Shown: positions 21,917 through 34,012 of the stretch, piece after piece
Numbering within the stretch: the first letter of the stretch is position 1
How the letters are laid out: every line of letters starts with the position of its first letter
Source of the DNA: Hysterangium stoloniferum
Lineage: Eukaryota > Basidiomycota > Agaricomycetes > Hysterangiales > Hysterangiaceae
Reading direction: 5' to 3'
Assembly: GCA_015178975.1 (NCBI GenBank)
Contig: WHVD01000068.1
Location: forward strand, 248,001-312,000
Length of the DNA stretch: 64,000 nucleotides
Made by a program: the position numbers and the translations under genes
Notes under the pieces: model-generated
Databases searched by the model: none
Told to the model about the DNA's origin: nothing
What the model saw: only the letters and a program-made list of their open reading frames with translations

Positions 21917-23787
21917 CTCCAGTATCAACATGCAATGCAAGCGAGATAGGACCGAAGGACCAGTGAACGGATTGGCGATGAGGAGTAAGAGGGAGTTCGA
22001 GTCACTTTTCAAACGTAAATAGTCTCTGAGATCGGAGTCACGGCGAAAATCAAGTGGATCGAAGTGTAAGAAAAAATCGACGAAAGCGTTTACTACATTT
22101 TCTGCTTGTATTTCCCTACAGGAAAATTCTGGATCGGGAGAAGCTGATATGAGGGAGATGATGGCTTTGATTGTGCTAGCAAGACACTTGAACATGTTCC
22201 ATGGGTGGGGTTGAATCGAAATATGACTAGAAGGGGAAGGTAAGTTAAGATATCAAGTTGACAAGAGCGCATGTGCAACGTGCCATAGATAGAAAGCAAT
22301 GAACGAGGCAATTCGATTGATCTTCTTTGCGTGCTCTATCAGCAATACCCTGTCCTCGAAGAATATATTCACAGCATATACTTGGAACTGGAGGAGGCAG
22401 TGACACTCCCTATGTTGCGATGTTGCCGGAATCGTGGTATCTAGGGCCATATCCAATAACGCCTCAGAGAGGATATGAAACCGTGCATCCTGTCGAGAAC
22501 ATAGTATGGAAACATCCATGTGGGAGTATATACAGCGAGGCTCTCTGGGGTAGGACCATCTTAGGTTGTAAAATCTGGCATGGCTTGAGTTAGCTCGGTG
22601 AGGATTCCAAGTAATCATGAATAGCATTCAGCTCATTGAATGATAGCTTACGTAAACGACAGAGATATCGCATGAGATGCGTAAGCTCAGAAGGAAGGCC
22701 ACTATCGTTCCGTTCCCATGAGCCAGTGTGATATCGAGCGAGAATTACAACGAAATTGGATAGAACCTCGTCATAATGAATATGCAAGGTGCATTCGTCA
22801 GATTTCGATATAGTGCTGACATAATTTCAGGCAGCCCTTCATACCCGGAATAACGGAATACGCAACCTAACCATTCTAAAACAAGTTGGGTGCAATTATC
22901 CCTTCGGCGTGCATCAATGTCATAGTCGAACCTGCCAAAAATGTCGAATGCTCGTTGTCGAATATAAGGTGGGTAGGATGGCCTGCGAAGATGTTCAATG
23001 TTGAATGGGTTGGCGATAAATTCGTGTAAGACATTGCAACTCATACCGCATTAGATCAACTGTCTCTTGCAAGATTATTCCAAGGCGTTGCGCGGACGGA
23101 CATTTGTAAGGTCGTCTAGTACTTCTAAAAGGCCCCCGACGATTCACAACTTGTTCATAAAACGATAGCTTGGCTACCAACAACGAAACCTTTGAGTGAT
23201 AAAGGATTGTCCTGCCAACTCGTTCCAGAGCGAGTCCACAAAAATACCCCGGTCCAATCTCAGGTTCTGGGTCAGTATTCGCTTCGCCAGCACCCCAGTC
23301 AACGTTTGGGTTCATATTGGATCCAGAGCCGTCTGGGACAATAAACACTTCTGGTGGATAGTGGCAAGTCGCCTGGCCTCGGCACTTTGGAAAACAGGTA
23401 TTGGATGAGTGAATAATGATAATGATGAATTTCAATGGATAGATGACCCACAATTTCGTCTATCCAAATGGAAATCTGCTCTTGAGACAGCTGGATATGA
23501 CCAATATAATGACCCCCCTGTAGGCATAAATCATGGCCTGGTTCGTCGCAACCCCATTGCTCATGGAGCATTTTGTTAGCATTCAGTACTCTTATGATAT
23601 TTTGATTTCCCAGCTGAGATTCGGCAATTGTTACTGCTACTGAAGGGGACGTAGGGGGTAACCCTGCAACTTCGGTTATACGAGTTATCGTGTCCACCCC
23701 GTAGGTATTTGGCAGGGAATCGGTAGTGATGGGCATCAGTGCTTGGTTATCGATAAACGAAACGTGATATGCCTCTGTTATAAGCAA
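21917..23787 (-). pseudogene. Hypothetical protein Y3, frameshifted copy
   Basis: Copy of the Y gene close to Y2. Exon 1 (CDEPGHDLCLQGGHYIGH, ISIWIDEI) and exon 2 (CRGQATCHYPPEVFIVPDG, YFCGLALERVG) are open. Exon 3 has a one-base loss near 22,785 that shifts frame within SALYRNLTNAP, and the exon 3 to exon 4 junction near 22,600 is deleted. The donor of intron 4 is changed from GT to GA, and the last exon is interrupted by the LTR at 21,677. Not expected to make the full protein. Confidence 0.72.
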
Positions 23788-24600
23788 TTGGGCAAGGTGT
23801 GCATCGCATTGCCATGAAACCTATTCCGGCTGTGTTGCTGTGCCAGGCTTTTGGCATATCACAGCATACTTTCCCACAAATGCTAGGGAAGCCAGAAATA
23901 ATCCGAAGCACTTCTCATTTGCACATATTGTCTGAACCAGAAGGATTCTGCCATGTCTTATCCTATATCCACCGTGCGGACTCGGGGTGGTCCTCCTCCA
24001 AGAACAAGGAAATTTCTGAAGGTGAGTCTGAGGATAAGCACTTCAAACAAAGCATGCGCACCAGGAAATCGCGAAATGTACATACCCTGGCTAGGTAGTA
24101 TAACGGGCAAAGCACAGCTATTACTAAGTGGAATTTTCTTTTACAATGAGTTGGTGTAGACTAGCTATCTCAGGTGTCTGCTACTTAGCCTGGCCTTGTT
24201 CTAGGTGCTCTAGGACCGCTATATCACATTCTGAATAGTTCTATATTTAATAATTTATTTTTTATATTTACGAGCCATATTGCAAGTAAACAATAATAAT
24301 ATAAAGTAACCAGCACATTATTGGTATTATATATAACCTCACCCTTACACCCCGACAGTGCTGCGTTGTCACTTACAACACCACAGCCACTGAACTTCTT
24401 GAAAACAAAGTCCTCCATCTGGCCGACACTGTCCATCATCCATTCCATCCCATCCATCCTGACCCTTTGACCAGCAAGGATATAAAAATATGTAACGACG
24501 TTCACACTATAAGCAACGAAACTACACCGTATCATTGGTAATTCGGAATACTCATAATTCTCGCATTACCACATATGGATATGTTACCAGTGACAAAAGA
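23788..24600. repeat. Array unit C, spacer R
   Basis: R block without LTR insertions, so it serves as the empty-site reference for the insertions at 5,589, 6,175 and 17,772. It is the simplest view of the R block: GCATCGCATTG, TGCTAGG, ATAATCCGAAGCACTTCTC, an AT-rich tract and the S ORF. Confidence 0.7.
24224..24535 (-). CDS. Hypothetical small protein S3
   Basis: Third copy of the S ORF: VNVVTYFYILAGQRVRMDGM, then QMEDFVFKKF and VVSDNAALSGCK. It has a single hydrophobic N-terminal segment and extends at the C-terminus into AT-rich sequence, which is probably not real coding. Function unknown. Confidence 0.35.
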   Translation of the reverse strand: MIRCSFVAYSVNVVTYFYILAGQRVRMDGMEWMMDSVGQMEDFVFKKFSGCGVVSDNAALSGCKGEVIYNTNNVLVTLYYYCLLAIWLVNIKNKLLNIELFRM

Positions 24601-26497
24601 TACAGCAACAATGCTGGCTCTTTCATCACATCAGGTTCGGCCCAAGATATAAAATAAATATATGAACAAAGTATAACTACCTTGATAGTGTGGAAATGGA
24701 GCCGAAGGGGAAGGACATAACATGACGATGAGGGCGGGAAGTTGAAGGTGAGGGTCAGTCAAAAGTGAAAGTGAAGGTAAAGGTAAAGGGCAGAAGCAGA
24801 GACAAGGTAGTCGAAGTACGAGTGTGACTCAAATGCGAAGTTGAAGGTGAAGGTGAGGGCGTGAAGACAGGACAACTTATAAGTTTTATGTGACTCCAAC
24901 GTTACTATGGCTAATTGAGACAGCAAATGTCCAGCTCAAAACTATGGGTACCCTGTCTCGCGCTCGTGGATGTGGTCCGTAAAGGCGTACGCGCGAATAC
25001 CGCCGCCAACAATTAGGACGTAACTTTGGCCACGTCGCCGGGTGCCCACTCCACTGTACCTCGAAACGCAGAATCCCATAGACAGTGCAGCGGGTCCAAG
25101 CAGGGACAGCAGGGACAGCAGGGCGTGATCAAGAGCTGGGAAGAGGTGGCGTAGGAGTGTGGGTTGGATATGCGTGTTGCAGCCATGAGGTACGTTCGTC
25201 TATAGAGCTCTACATTATGCATGATATTCCAAGGACAAAAAAGATACGTTCAATTTGTGGGATGATGGTATATATGGCTGAGCGAGACTCACCAGGGACC
25301 CAATACATCCACCTCTTGAACCTAAATCCAGACTTAAATCTAGTTCCACGCCCCTCTGTCATTTCTCTTTCCGCGACGGTCAATCTCATCCACGAAGACG
25401 CCGTTCGAAACCGCGATTATCCGGCGTCGGCCTCTCCGTTCTATTACCGGCAATGTTTCAAGAAATCGCGAAAAATCAGCAAGTGTGTGAGCAAAAGTAA
25501 CCGGAACTGATGGCTGTGCAGTCACAGAAGATCCTACGGCAGCCAGCGGGGTAGCAGCATTACGTCCAGACTTAAGGGTGGCAGGGTGGGGGGCGGGATG
25601 AAAGGCTGTAGAGAAGTGTGGGAGACGCTCCATGATGCTGGTGATAGTCCTGGCACTGTCGTGATACTTGAAAGAGAATCAGTGTAGTTTTTGATCATAA
25701 ATCCTAACGCAACAGCGCGGCTGGCTTTGGTTGTATGGCAGCGATATGTTGCGTAAAGGTGCCGTGCGGACTGCATGGGCGATGGATGATGTGAGAGACG
25801 GTTATCAATGCATCAAAGCACACCTACAACTTCCAGCCATGCTGTTTCAATGAACAATCGTCTAACCACAGAGAGAAAGCAACGGAGAAGAAGGCGTCAC
25901 GAATGACGAGGTGATGTTTGGTCAGCCCGCGGTGATCTCGGATTGCTTTCAGGTTGAGTGTGCTCTTAGGAGTGATGGTGGAAGGTAAATTCCGAGTAAT
26001 ATCATGCAAAATGTGAGAATGCATAAACGGAGAGATAATGTAACGTGCCGACTAATGAACCAAAGAGTGATGCATGTGAACTGCTTCCATTCAATAAACG
26101 GGCTACCCAAGGAGAAGAGCACTGTGACGAGAATCGCGTTGAAATAACATACCGAAAGATGTATGAGGGCGGGATGACGGGATGACAGATGGAAGGGGCT
26201 GATATGATGCAATATCACGAAGAAGCGCGGCTTGAGTGACTTGGACATTGGTTAATCAAGTGAGATGGATGAAGTAAAAACACTTACGAAACACAAACAG
26301 AACTTTTCCTCCGGCGCTATAAATGTTAATAGATGCCATATGAACCACGAGAGTGGATAGCTACATGGAAGAGTAATGTATAGTAAGCATAGCGATCAAT
26401 GATGAGGAAAAGAGGATACCAGAACAGTACCAGTCAAGAAAGGTTGGAGATAGTGGTCATGAAAAATAGATGCCTGGTTGTCTGACATAGATTTTAT
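24601..26497. repeat. Array unit A', block X
   Basis: Nearly collinear with 1,016-2,900 and visibly closer to it than to the unit C copy. It ends at about 26,497, where the terminal X phrase joins directly to the middle of the Y gene (matching about 4,698 of unit A), so about 1.8 kb has been deleted. Confidence 0.78.
25340..25633 (-). CDS. Hypothetical protein X4 (97-codon ORF)
   Basis: Nearly identical to X1: MERLPHFSTAFHPAPHPAT, then LADFSRFLETLPVIERRGRR and IIAVSNGVFVDEID. The same length and frame as X1 despite several substitutions fit a recent duplication with the frame retained. Domain unknown. Confidence 0.35.
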   Translation of the reverse strand: MERLPHFSTAFHPAPHPATLKSGRNAATPLAAVGSSVTAQPSVPVTFAHTLADFSRFLETLPVIERRGRRRIIAVSNGVFVDEIDRRGKRNDRGAWN

Positions 26498-27390
26498 TTC
26501 TAGTCATCGTCTCGGTATCCATCAGGGATCCAAGTCCTCCCGCCAAAAACGTTGGATGCTCGTTTTCGAATATAAAGTGGGTAGGATGGCCTGCGAAGGT
26601 GTTGAATGTTCAAAAGGTCGGCGATAACTTCTTGTAATAGATGGTAACTCATACCGCATTAGATCGGCTGTCTCTTGCAAAATTATTCCAAGGCGTTGCG
26701 CAGACGGACGTTTGTAACGTCTTCCAGTATTTCCATAAATCGACCAATGATTCACAATTTGCCCATAAAGCGATAGCTTGGCTAACAACAGCGAAACCTT
26801 TGAGCAATAAAGGATTGTACTGCCGACTCGTTCCAGAACGAGTCCACAAAAATACCCCGTGCCAATCTCAACTTCTGGGTCAGTATTCGTTTCGCTAGCG
26901 CCCCAGTCAAAGTTTAGGTTCCTATTGGGCCTAGAGCCGTCTAGGATAATAAACATCTCTGGAGGATGGTGGCATGTCGCCTGACCTCGGCACTGCGGAT
27001 ATCAGGTATTGGATGAGTGAATAATGATAATGATGAATTTCAATGAATAGATGACCCACAATTTCGTCGATCCAAATGGAAATCTGCTCTTGAGACAGCT
27101 GGATATGAGCAATATAATGATTCCCCTGTAGGCATAAGTCATGGCCTGGTTCGTCGCAACCCCATTGTTCACGGAGCCTTTTGTAAGCCTTCACTGCTCT
27201 CTTCCTTTCATCACTCAGCTGAGAGTCGGGAATGGTTACTGCTGCTGAAGGGGTAACCGTAGGGGGTAACCCCGCAACGTCGGCCATACGAGTTATCCCG
27301 TCCACCCCGTTGGCATTTGGCAGGGATTCAGTTGCGATGGGCATCAGTGCTTGGTTATCAATAAACGAAAAGTGATATGCTTCTGTTATA
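26498..27390 (-). pseudogene. Hypothetical protein Y4, 3'-truncated copy
   Basis: Retains Y exons 1 and 2 and the start of exon 3 (RASNVFGGRTWIPDGYRD), almost identical to Y1. The gene is cut at 26,498 by the X/Y deletion, removing most of exon 3 and exons 4 and 5. The start region (MPIATESLPNANGVDG) and splice sites match Y1. Confidence 0.78.
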
Positions 27391-27662
27391 TGTTGGGATA
27401 CGGAGTAATCTATAACAATATACTCAGTCTCGTATAAAGTAAACAAAGACTATATTCTATAGTTGCTAATCTATAACACTATACTAATAAGAAATCAGTA
27501 TCAGTGATAAAGCATTATTTCTAGAATATCTACTAACCTCAGTCTCGTATAAAGTAAACGAAGACTGAGGAAAACTTTTCTAACTCAGACTAATAGCATA
27601 TATAGTCCATTTTGACATCACATACACAAATGTATGTGTAGGTTGTGGACCGTAGGGGACCA
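27391..27662 (-). repeat. Small Copia-type LTR with paired stem-loops (unit A')
   Basis: The same 272-bp insert as 5,589-5,860, at the same position relative to Y, with stem-loops at about 27,423-27,570. Presence in A and A' but not in B and C shows that A and A' derive from one duplicated ancestor. Confidence 0.65.
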
Positions 27663-27748
27663 TAAGCAATTGGGTAATGTGTGCACCGCATTGCGATGAA
27701 AACTATTCTGGCTGTGTTGCTATGCTAGGCAAGCCAGACATAATCCGA
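27663..27748. repeat. Array unit A', truncated spacer R
   Basis: Only the first 86 bp of R remain, ending at ATAATCCGA. The last 27 bp (27,722-27,748) recur, with one mismatch, at 36,277-36,303, where R resumes on the far side of the Gypsy B1 region. Confidence 0.7.
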
Positions 27749-27859
27749 TGTTGAATAAACAAATACATCGTAAGCCCCATAAATTAGTTAATTAGTTATT
27801 TTTTAGAAGAAATTCCCAAAAAATGCATAGCCGATTGCGAAGAACCATTTAATAAGGCG

Positions 27860-28480
27860 ACTCGTAAGGGAATTGGGATGCAATGGGAATTTGAGGCAAA
27901 ATTGGAGAATTCGTAATTTTTTGGTTTTGTTGAATTTTTGTTGAATTTTGCTAATTTGTTTTTTCCAGTTGCACCATGTGTTTTAACACAAATTTCATGT
28001 GCAAGAAAACTAATGTGTCGTCAAATTGCGATTGGTGCAATCGATTGCATCAGGCTTGTTACTGGACCGTAAATAGGCCAGTCAGAAAACCATGTTGAAA
28101 CCGAAAAAAGAGTCGAAAGGTGATTGAAGAATCAGAAAATGAAAGCGAAGGTGGTAGTCCCAGGATTCACAAACTTGGCCAAAGGAAGAATGTCAAATTT
28201 TTCTAGATGGTCGAGAAGGTCAGAAAATTAGTTGGATAATCACTTGGAGAAAGAAATAAAATCGATTGGTGAAAGAATGTCGAAATTAGAGGAAACTATG
28301 GAAAATTTGATCAGTGACGTCAAAGCATTCAGAAAGGATTTTTCGGTTTTGTCAAAGAAATTGGTTGAAAGTGGCGATTTTAGTGAGGAGACTGACATTA
28401 GCATTAATAGTGGAAGATTTAGGGGGGCATGGTTTGATAAAATGGTGGAACTGAGAGAGGAAGGAATTGAGGATTTGTAG
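27860..28480 (+). pseudogene. Accessory Zn2Cys6-like ORF of Gypsy B1 (decayed)
   Basis: On the strand opposite gag-pol, after a likely acceptor (TTTTTTCCAG), bases 27,970-28,059 encode CTMCFNTNFMC, KKTNVSSN and CDWCNRLHQAC, that is CX2CX6CX8CX2CX6C. A probable upstream exon ends at LENS before GTAATT (about 27,921). Downstream comes an acidic/basic segment with in-frame stops, then an 82-codon coiled coil at 28,232-28,480 (IKSIGERMSKLEETMENLI, then DVKAFRKDF). The N-terminal coiled-coil exon of the intact E3 gene is missing, because the element is truncated. Zinc binding is inferred from spacing alone. Confidence 0.6.
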
Positions 28481-28649
28481 ATACTTTAAAATTTTGATAT
28501 AATTGATGTTTTGGCGTTTTTGATTTGTTTTTTGATTTTGTCAAATAGATGTCGAAATAAGTGTCAAAAGATAGTTGAATGAAATTTTTAGTGTCATGGA
28601 AGATTTGGATATTTTTGATGAAATTCTTTGATAAGGTCGAAAGCATGTT

Positions 28650-31600
28650 CGAGATCTTGAGATCCTAACCATGAAGTTTCTTCATCTGTTCCTTTGTAAC
28701 CTAACCAAGCAACTAAATATCATAATGAATCTTTATATCTTTTATCGAATTTTGAATCCAAAATTTCTCGAATTTCATATTCTGGTTCTTCTTCAACATA
28801 AATTGGTGGAGGAGGAGGTTGTTTTCGATTTGGGAAAGTATTGGGATAAAATGGTTCTAACATTGAGACATGAAAGACAGGATGAATTCCTTTGAGATGA
28901 TTGGGGAGTTTTAATGTATATGAATGAGATCCTGGTCGAGTGATGATTTTGAATGGGCCTAATAATTTTTCCGATAATTTCTTTGATGGTTGAGTCGTTT
29001 GAATGAAGTCGGATTGTACAAAGACTTGAGAATGGATTGGAAAGTCGAATGACTCTTTTTGATGTATGTCAGAATATTTTTGATAACGTATTTGCGCTTT
29101 CTGGATATTTGATTTGAGATGTTTATGTAGGGCTTCGAGATCTGTCGTATAATCATGAGCTAGAGTGGAAGCTAGATCTTTTTCAGGGTGAATTTCCAAC
29201 AATGGATGATAACCTTTATTAGCAAAAAATGGCATTTCACCAGTTGTTTTGGAAGGTGCATTGTTGTAAGTGAATTCGGCTAAAGGAAGTAATTCAGCCC
29301 AATTGTCTTGTTGATAATTGGAATATATTTGTAAATATTGTTTGAGAGTTTGACTGACTTGTTCGGTTTGTCCATCGCCTTCAGGATGATATCCCAAAGT
29401 GAAATGTAGTTTCATATCGAGTGCTGTTCCAAGAGATTGAAAAAAATGCGATACAAATTCAGATCCTCGATTGGAGGTTACATGACTTGGAACTCCATGT
29501 TTTGAAAAGACATGTAATACGAGAAGTCGAGCGAGTTCGGGGGCATTGATCGTAGTATAAGTTGGAATGAATATTGCTTGTTTTGAAAGTCGATCAATGA
29601 TTATGAGTATTGAGTCATAACCATTTGAGGTCGGTAATTGTTCAATGAAATCCATCAAGATCAAATGCCATGGTCGAAGAGGGATCAGAAGTTGCTTAAG
29701 TAATCCAACGGGTTGACATTGTGGAGTTTTTGATTTTGTACATGTTACACATGATCGAATAAAATCTTGAATATCTTGTCAGAGTTGTGGCCAAAAGAAA
29801 TCTCAATATATTGTTCGATATGTTTTCATTTGATCAAAATGGCCTGCAGTAATATGATCATGTCATGATTGAAGAATTCAAAGTTGGAGAGTTTGATAAT
29901 CGGGAATGTAAATTCTGTTTCGGAAACATAAAAAGTCTTGTTCGTTCTTCTGCCAATCTTCTTTGGTACCATCGGAAATCTGTCAAACTTTGTTGAGAGT
30001 AAATTGATCTTATTTTTGAGCTTTGAATATATCTTTCAATAGTTGATCCGTATCCATGATGAGAGTGTGTCACGAACGTACAGACTCAAATTTCGATAAT
30101 ATTCAATTTAATATTTCTTCGACATTTCTTCGACATTCCTTCGACATTCCAACTCGACTTCCGACTCGACTATTCTTCGACAATATCTTCGACAATATTG
30201 AATATCTTCGACTTGTCTCAGGTTGATGTCATTGATGATTTCACTTTGATATCATATTATCATCATAGGTAAATGATATATAGTATATAAGGGCAATGAT
30301 AGGAATGAAGGAAGTCAGTCAGAAAACCTGTATTATATTATATTATTACTGTATTACATAATCATCGAACTTTTCCAAGTCCTTCTTTAACCTAATTATT
30401 CGTGAGCCTCTATGTCTTATCTTTGCCTCATGCTTTATCAACAGGATGAATTAATACTTCGTTGAATGAGGCATCTTTATTCGATATTGTTGAATATTCT
30501 TCGATTGTTTATTCGACTTTATTGAGTAAAATTCGATTCGTGACAGAGTGGCTTTTCTGGCTATTGGAAGATAATCTGTTGCATGTAAGGAAGCTTGAAT
30601 TTGCTCATTCGTAAATACCAGTTGAAGATTAGTTGGATTCTTTTTTGAGTAGTCGGGTTCATTCGGATAAACATCATTTCTTCTTGAAAGAATATCTGTT
30701 TTCAAATTTTGTTTTCCTGGCCAAAATTGAATAATCAAATTAAAGGTCGATAAATATTCTGCCCATCGAGCTTGTTGTCAGGACAAAATTTGAGTTGTTG
30801 CAAAATATTTGAGATTCTTGTGATCCGTTAAAACTTCAATTGGTTCTTTTGTTCCTTTGAAATAATGTCGCCAAATTTTGAAAGATTTGAATATTGCTAA
30901 TAATTCTTTATCGTAAGTGCCGTAATTGATTTCAGAGGTCGAAAGAGTTCTTGAATGATAAGCGACTGGATGAATCTCATTATCGGGAGTCTGCATAGAA
31001 AATATTGAAGCTATGGCATGATCAGAAGTGTCAGTTTCGAGTATAGGTTTATAGTCTGGATTCCAATGAATTAAAATCGGAGCTGTAGTAAATTCTTTTT
31101 TCAAATAGTTAAATGCATGTCGACATTTTTCATCGAAATGCCATTGAACCCTTTTCAAGTAAGTCAAGTCAACAGTAAAACAATTTCAGAATAACTTGAA
31201 ATAAATCTTCAATAGAAATTCACAAATCCTAAAAATGATTGAATGTCGTGGACTTTTTGTGGTTTGGGCCAGTCTTGAATAATTTTGATTTTTCCTTTGT
31301 CCATATATATGTACACCTTGAGGGGAAATAACATATCCTAAAAACTCGACACTGGTGTTGTGAAATTTACATTTTTCAGGTTTTCCAAATAATCAGTTTT
31401 GTCAAAGCTGTTGTAGAACTTCTTGAACATGTTGTAAATGTTCTTCGAGATTGCCAGAAAATATTAGTATGTTGTCGAGATAGATAATTACCCAAATATC
31501 AAGTAAATCTGAAAATATTTCATTCATTAATTGTTGAAAGGTTGCTGGAGTGTTGCATAGTCCAAAAGGCATAACCAAATATTCGAAAGATCCATATTGA

Positions 31601-33849
31601 GTCCAAAAGGCTGTTTTCCACTCATCACCTGGAGCAATCCTAACTAAGTTATAGGCGCCTCGGAGATTGATTTTTGTAAACTATTTTGCCGTTCGAAGTT
31701 GGTCCAAAAGATCTGGAATTAAAGGAAGTGGATATTGGTTTTTTCATGTGATTTTTATTAAGTCCTTGATAGTCGATGCAAAGTCGTAAGCTTTCATCTT
31801 TCTTCTTAATGAATAAAATCAGTGCACCAGTGGGAGATTGCGACGATCAAATAAACTTCTTCGAAAGGTTCTCTTGGAGATATTCTTGTAACACTTGAAG
31901 TTCTGTCTCAGATAACGAATAGATCAGACCCATAGGTGGAATAGTTCCTTCTTCTAATGGGATAGTGTGATCATAACTTCAATGTTGAGGTAAAGCTTCA
32001 GCTTCATTTTTGTCAAAAACATCTGAGAAGTTGGAATATTTGGTCAGAATGTTCGGTATGTCGAATGAAGTCGAAGTCGTAGTTTTTGCACCAGAGGCCT
32101 TACAAGTCTTGAAAGATTCATTGTGAATAAAGACCACAAAAGTTTGAGAGTCTTTTGCTTTCGCAGCTCGTAAGAAAGTCTTCTGATTGACTATATTGAT
32201 ATTCGGATTGACAGTCTCAGATTTTGATTCTTCACGGATTTTCTCAGATGTCGATGAATGACTCGCTGAGGTCAAAGCATGCTTCTCTTCTGATAACGTT
32301 TTGATTGACAGTTGAATTGGATTTGGATTTGTCGAAGGTGTCAAAGTAGGTTCGAATGATATACATATGGCCAGATTGCCAGTCAATCGCAGGATTGTAT
32401 TGCTTCAGCCAGTTGAATACCACTTGACAAGACGAGTCAAGATTGGTTAAAAAGAATTGTAATTCTTGAATTTGCCCAGATGGAAAGTAAACTTGTAATG
32501 TAGTCGTATATGTGATTTGTCCTGATGTCAGAGTCAATCTGTCAATTAATTTTAATGATAACAAATTTTTCAATTGGTCGAAAGATAGATTATTTTGTCA
32601 TGCAAACGTTTTGTCCATTAAAAGATGACTAGATCCTGAATCAATTAATGCTTTCATTTTTGGAATTTTCTTCGATTTAAGTTCAATAATTAAAGAATCA
32701 GAAACTGTTACCACTTGTAATATTACATAGCAATCTTTTTTGGTATGATCAAGTTTTCTTTGATATTCTTCACACACCTAAAGAGATTCGACTGGTCGGA
32801 TTGAGCTGTCGAATCTTGGACTTCAACAATTCGTCCTTTTGCAATTTGACAAGTTTTTCTTTTTGGGCAATCCCTCGCTGAATGGCCTTTTTCTCTACAT
32901 AATATACATAACCCTTCTTTAAATCTTCTGTCTCGTTTGGCAGGAAGTAATCATCCATCAGGTCCTAAAATTGTCGAAGATGGTTTCACTTGAGTTGAAG
33001 GCCTAAATGTTCTTGAAGTGGAAGTTGTCAGTTTTGAAGTTGAAGGTGTTCGTGATGTCGAAGGATAAGTCATAGGTGTTGTCAATTGTCTTCTTTCAAA
33101 TCTTCGCAGAGTCAAACTTGATTCTGTTTCACGTTGTTGTTCATTCTCTCGCATCCAATAGTAAGAATCGAGTCGAAGGGCTGCCATTCACAGTTCAGCA
33201 AAACCTTCAGACTGAACTTGAAGCTTCACTATTTCATCCTTAATTTAATTCAGAAGTCCTTTATAAAATCGTCATCGTACAGTGAATTCGTCATATCGAG
33301 TTTGAGCAGTGAGACTTGTAAATTGAATTGAATACTTCGCAACATGATGATGAGCTTTCATTCGAAGGTTATCGAGTTTTTCTTCAGCTTCTCCTTCTGT
33401 GTCAATTTCTCCAAACTGAGCATATAATTCAACTAGAAAATCGAGATAATCCACAAGGAAAGATGGCGGAGGAATTGGGGGATTTAATAGAAAAGGTTGC
33501 CACCACTCTTGAGCCATTTTCCAGAAATACGAAGTTACCATCATAATTTTTGATTGATCAGATTCAAATGATTTTGGTCGAGATCGAAAGACCATTTCAC
33601 ATTGAGTGATAAAATTCTTCAACATCGAAGGTTCTTCTCCAGTAAACTCTTTGGGCTCCTTCCAAGACATCTGATCCTTCAATACTTTTCTGAGCGCATC
33701 TCTGAAATGTTGAAACATTGTTTCATCCTCAGATGTAACAGGTTCAGGAGGTGGAGATTCGGGCAAAGGTGTTAAAGGGGATTCGGATTCTTGAATTGGT
33801 AAGATCGGCTCTTCTTGAACTTCTTCGGGTTCTCAAACTGAAGACATCT
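28650..33849 (-). pseudogene. Gypsy B1 gag-pol, degenerate
   Basis: Segments in order: Gag core at 33,272-33,766 (FITQCEMVFRSRPKSFESDQ, GEAEEKLDNLRMKAHHHVAK). A CCHC knuckle lies near 32,880 (CILCREKGHSARDC). Protease with DSGS is near 32,640, with the remainder at 32,244-32,573. RT lies at about 31,250-31,900 with frameshifts. RNase H is at 30,778-31,167 (TDTSDHAIASI, YDKELLAIFKSFKIW). Integrase core is at 28,720-29,664 (MDFIEQLP, HVTSNRGSEF where the Asp motif SDRG has become SNRG, GDGQTEQVSQTL), followed by a partial chromodomain (EYEIREILDSKFD). The first Gag codons carry a TGA four codons after the ATG. Many stops make it non-functional. Confidence 0.85.
30068..30545 (+). repeat. 478-bp solo LTR of the Gypsy B family, TSD GAGTG
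   Basis: Begins TGTCACGAACG and ends GATTCGTGACA, with exact GAGTG duplications at 30,063-30,067 and 30,546-30,550. A TATATAAGGGC box on the plus strand sets its sense. It resembles the B1 5' LTR read on the minus strand (GAATGAGGC, TTCGACTTTATTGA, GATTC-TGACA end), so it is a family member inserted head-on into B1 pol. It contains a run of TTCTTCGACA-type repeats near 30,115-30,150. Confidence 0.9.
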
Positions 33850-34012
33850 TAGCTCATCGAGTTTTGGTCAAAGGAGAAACTGGAATTTGTGATGGCCGGA
33901 TTACTCTCAGTGATGGAGTGGGAGCCACGGATTGGAGGGCTGTAGAACTCAATGCTTTGGTAGTCTAGGATCACATCCTGGGCTTCATCAACAGTTGATA
34001 GTCGAAATATAC

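Noticed and set aside
17518..24098. Plus-strand ORF shared by R blocks of units B and C
   Set aside because: Broken in unit A and antisense to a possible Y upstream extension; conservation may simply reflect recent duplication.
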